A program made the translations under genes and the position numbers. A DNA stretch of 5,121 nt from an uncultured Prevotellaceae bacterium (GTDB lineage Bacteria; Bacteroidota; Bacteroidia; Bacteroidales; Muribaculaceae), in assembly GCA_945983195.1 (NCBI GenBank), contig CAMFSS010000185.1:1-5121 (forward strand). The letters are read 5' to 3'. Under the pieces are notes generated by a model that made no database searches, was not told the DNA's origin, and saw only the letters and a list, made by a program, of their open reading frames with translations. Positions 4,750 through 5,121 of the stretch are shown piece by piece. How positions within the stretch are numbered: the first letter of the stretch is position 1; the number at the start of each line of letters is the position of its first letter.

Positions 4750-5121
4750 ATGGAAAAATTATATGAATATTTCCTGCGGAAATTAAGCAGCACTCCAACC
4801 AAATTTTTCCGCTACATATTTCACGACATCAAGTGGCAAGGCCGTGCATTTGGCATAGTGGGACCCCGTGGTGTGGGCAAATCCACAATGCTACTACAAT
4901 ATATCAAGCTGAATCTCAACACAAGCGACACGCTATATGTGTCGGCAGATAATGTGTATTTCAGCGCAAGCTCTTTAGTCGCCCTTGCTGATAATTTCGT
5001 GAAAATGGGAGGGAAGCACCTTTTCATCGACGAAATTCACAAATATCCCAATTGGTCGCGTGAACTAAAGCAGATTTACGATGGCTATCCCGACTTGCAG
5101 ATTGTGATTTCGGGATCTTCG
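4750..5121 (+). CDS. Second AAA_14-type ATPase (3' partial)
   Basis: The first 124 codons of an ATPase cut by the right edge. After a helical start (MEKLYEYFLRKL), Walker A GPRGVGKST is at 38-46 and Walker B LFIDE at 91-95, followed by IHKYPNWSRELKQIYD and a sensor-1-like IVISGSS (118-124). The DEIHKYPNW-ELK pattern is typical of AAA_14 ATPases, which normally continue into a DUF4143 part; that part is outside the window. It differs clearly from the leftward ATPase (GPRGVGKST versus GARQVGKT, shorter spacing between the Walker motifs), so it is a distant relative and not a recent duplicate. The start is fixed by the promoter just upstream and the lack of another in-frame ATG nearby. Codon use looks like that of the other genes. 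Function beyond ATP hydrolysis is unknown. Confidence 0.88.
   Translation, partial: MEKLYEYFLRKLSSTPTKFFRYIFHDIKWQGRAFGIVGPRGVGKSTMLLQYIKLNLNTSDTLYVSADNVYFSASSLVALADNFVKMGGKHLFIDEIHKYPNWSRELKQIYDGYPDLQIVISGSS

Noticed and set aside
4581..4802. Second minus-strand frame through the TTTGCA units
   Set aside because: It overlaps the well-supported ATPase start at 4750 and shows only repeat-derived low-complexity sequence.
1..5121. tRNA, rRNA, insertion sequence or transposase
   Set aside because: No cloverleaf, rRNA-like stretch, transposase motif or terminal inverted repeats were seen on either strand.

Overview
The window looks like an accessory region of a Bacteroidota chromosome, probably order Bacteroidales; Muribaculaceae is a guess from the overall style. 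The grounds are four copies of the Bacteroidota -7 promoter box TAnnTTTG next to gene starts, no Shine-Dalgarno sequences, and Bacteroidales-type proteins (membrane GT2 glycosyltransferase, small ribbon-helix-helix proteins, AAA_14/DUF4143 ATPases). The GT2 gene is clearly more GC-rich than everything to its right.

Layout. (1) 1-1241, + strand: 3' part of a membrane-anchored family 2 glycosyltransferase that starts left of the window. (2) 1386-1655, - strand: an 89-residue ribbon-helix-helix (RHH) antitoxin-like protein with no adjacent toxin on its own strand. (3) 1656-1987: a divergent control region with one promoter in each direction. The two leaders share a 24-nt element (21/24 identical, inverted relative to each other), each lying exactly 21 nt after its -7 box. 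(4) 1988-2149 and 2153-2698, + strand: a 53-residue small protein followed 3 nt later by a TacT/AtaT-like GNAT acetyltransferase, a probable toxin-antitoxin-like pair. (5) 2700-2749: a second copy (49/50) of a segment from inside the RHH gene, so direct repeats flank the GNAT module; then a broken helical-repeat-like gene remnant to 2961. (6) 3043-4425, - strand: a full-length AAA_14/DUF4143 ATPase with a PD-(D/E)XK-like C-terminus. (7) 4426-4749: a non-coding divergent region with four 33-nt-phased tandem repeats followed by three related TTTGCA units that form inverted repeats. (8) 4750-5121, + strand: the start of a second, different AAA_14 ATPase, cut by the window edge.

The most interesting parts are the compact RHH / small protein / GNAT locus, with mirrored leaders and a flanking repeat, and the pair of divergent AAA ATPases that share a satellite-like repeat array between their promoters. 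The functional links proposed within each locus are inference; the repeats, motifs and spacings were read directly from the sequence.
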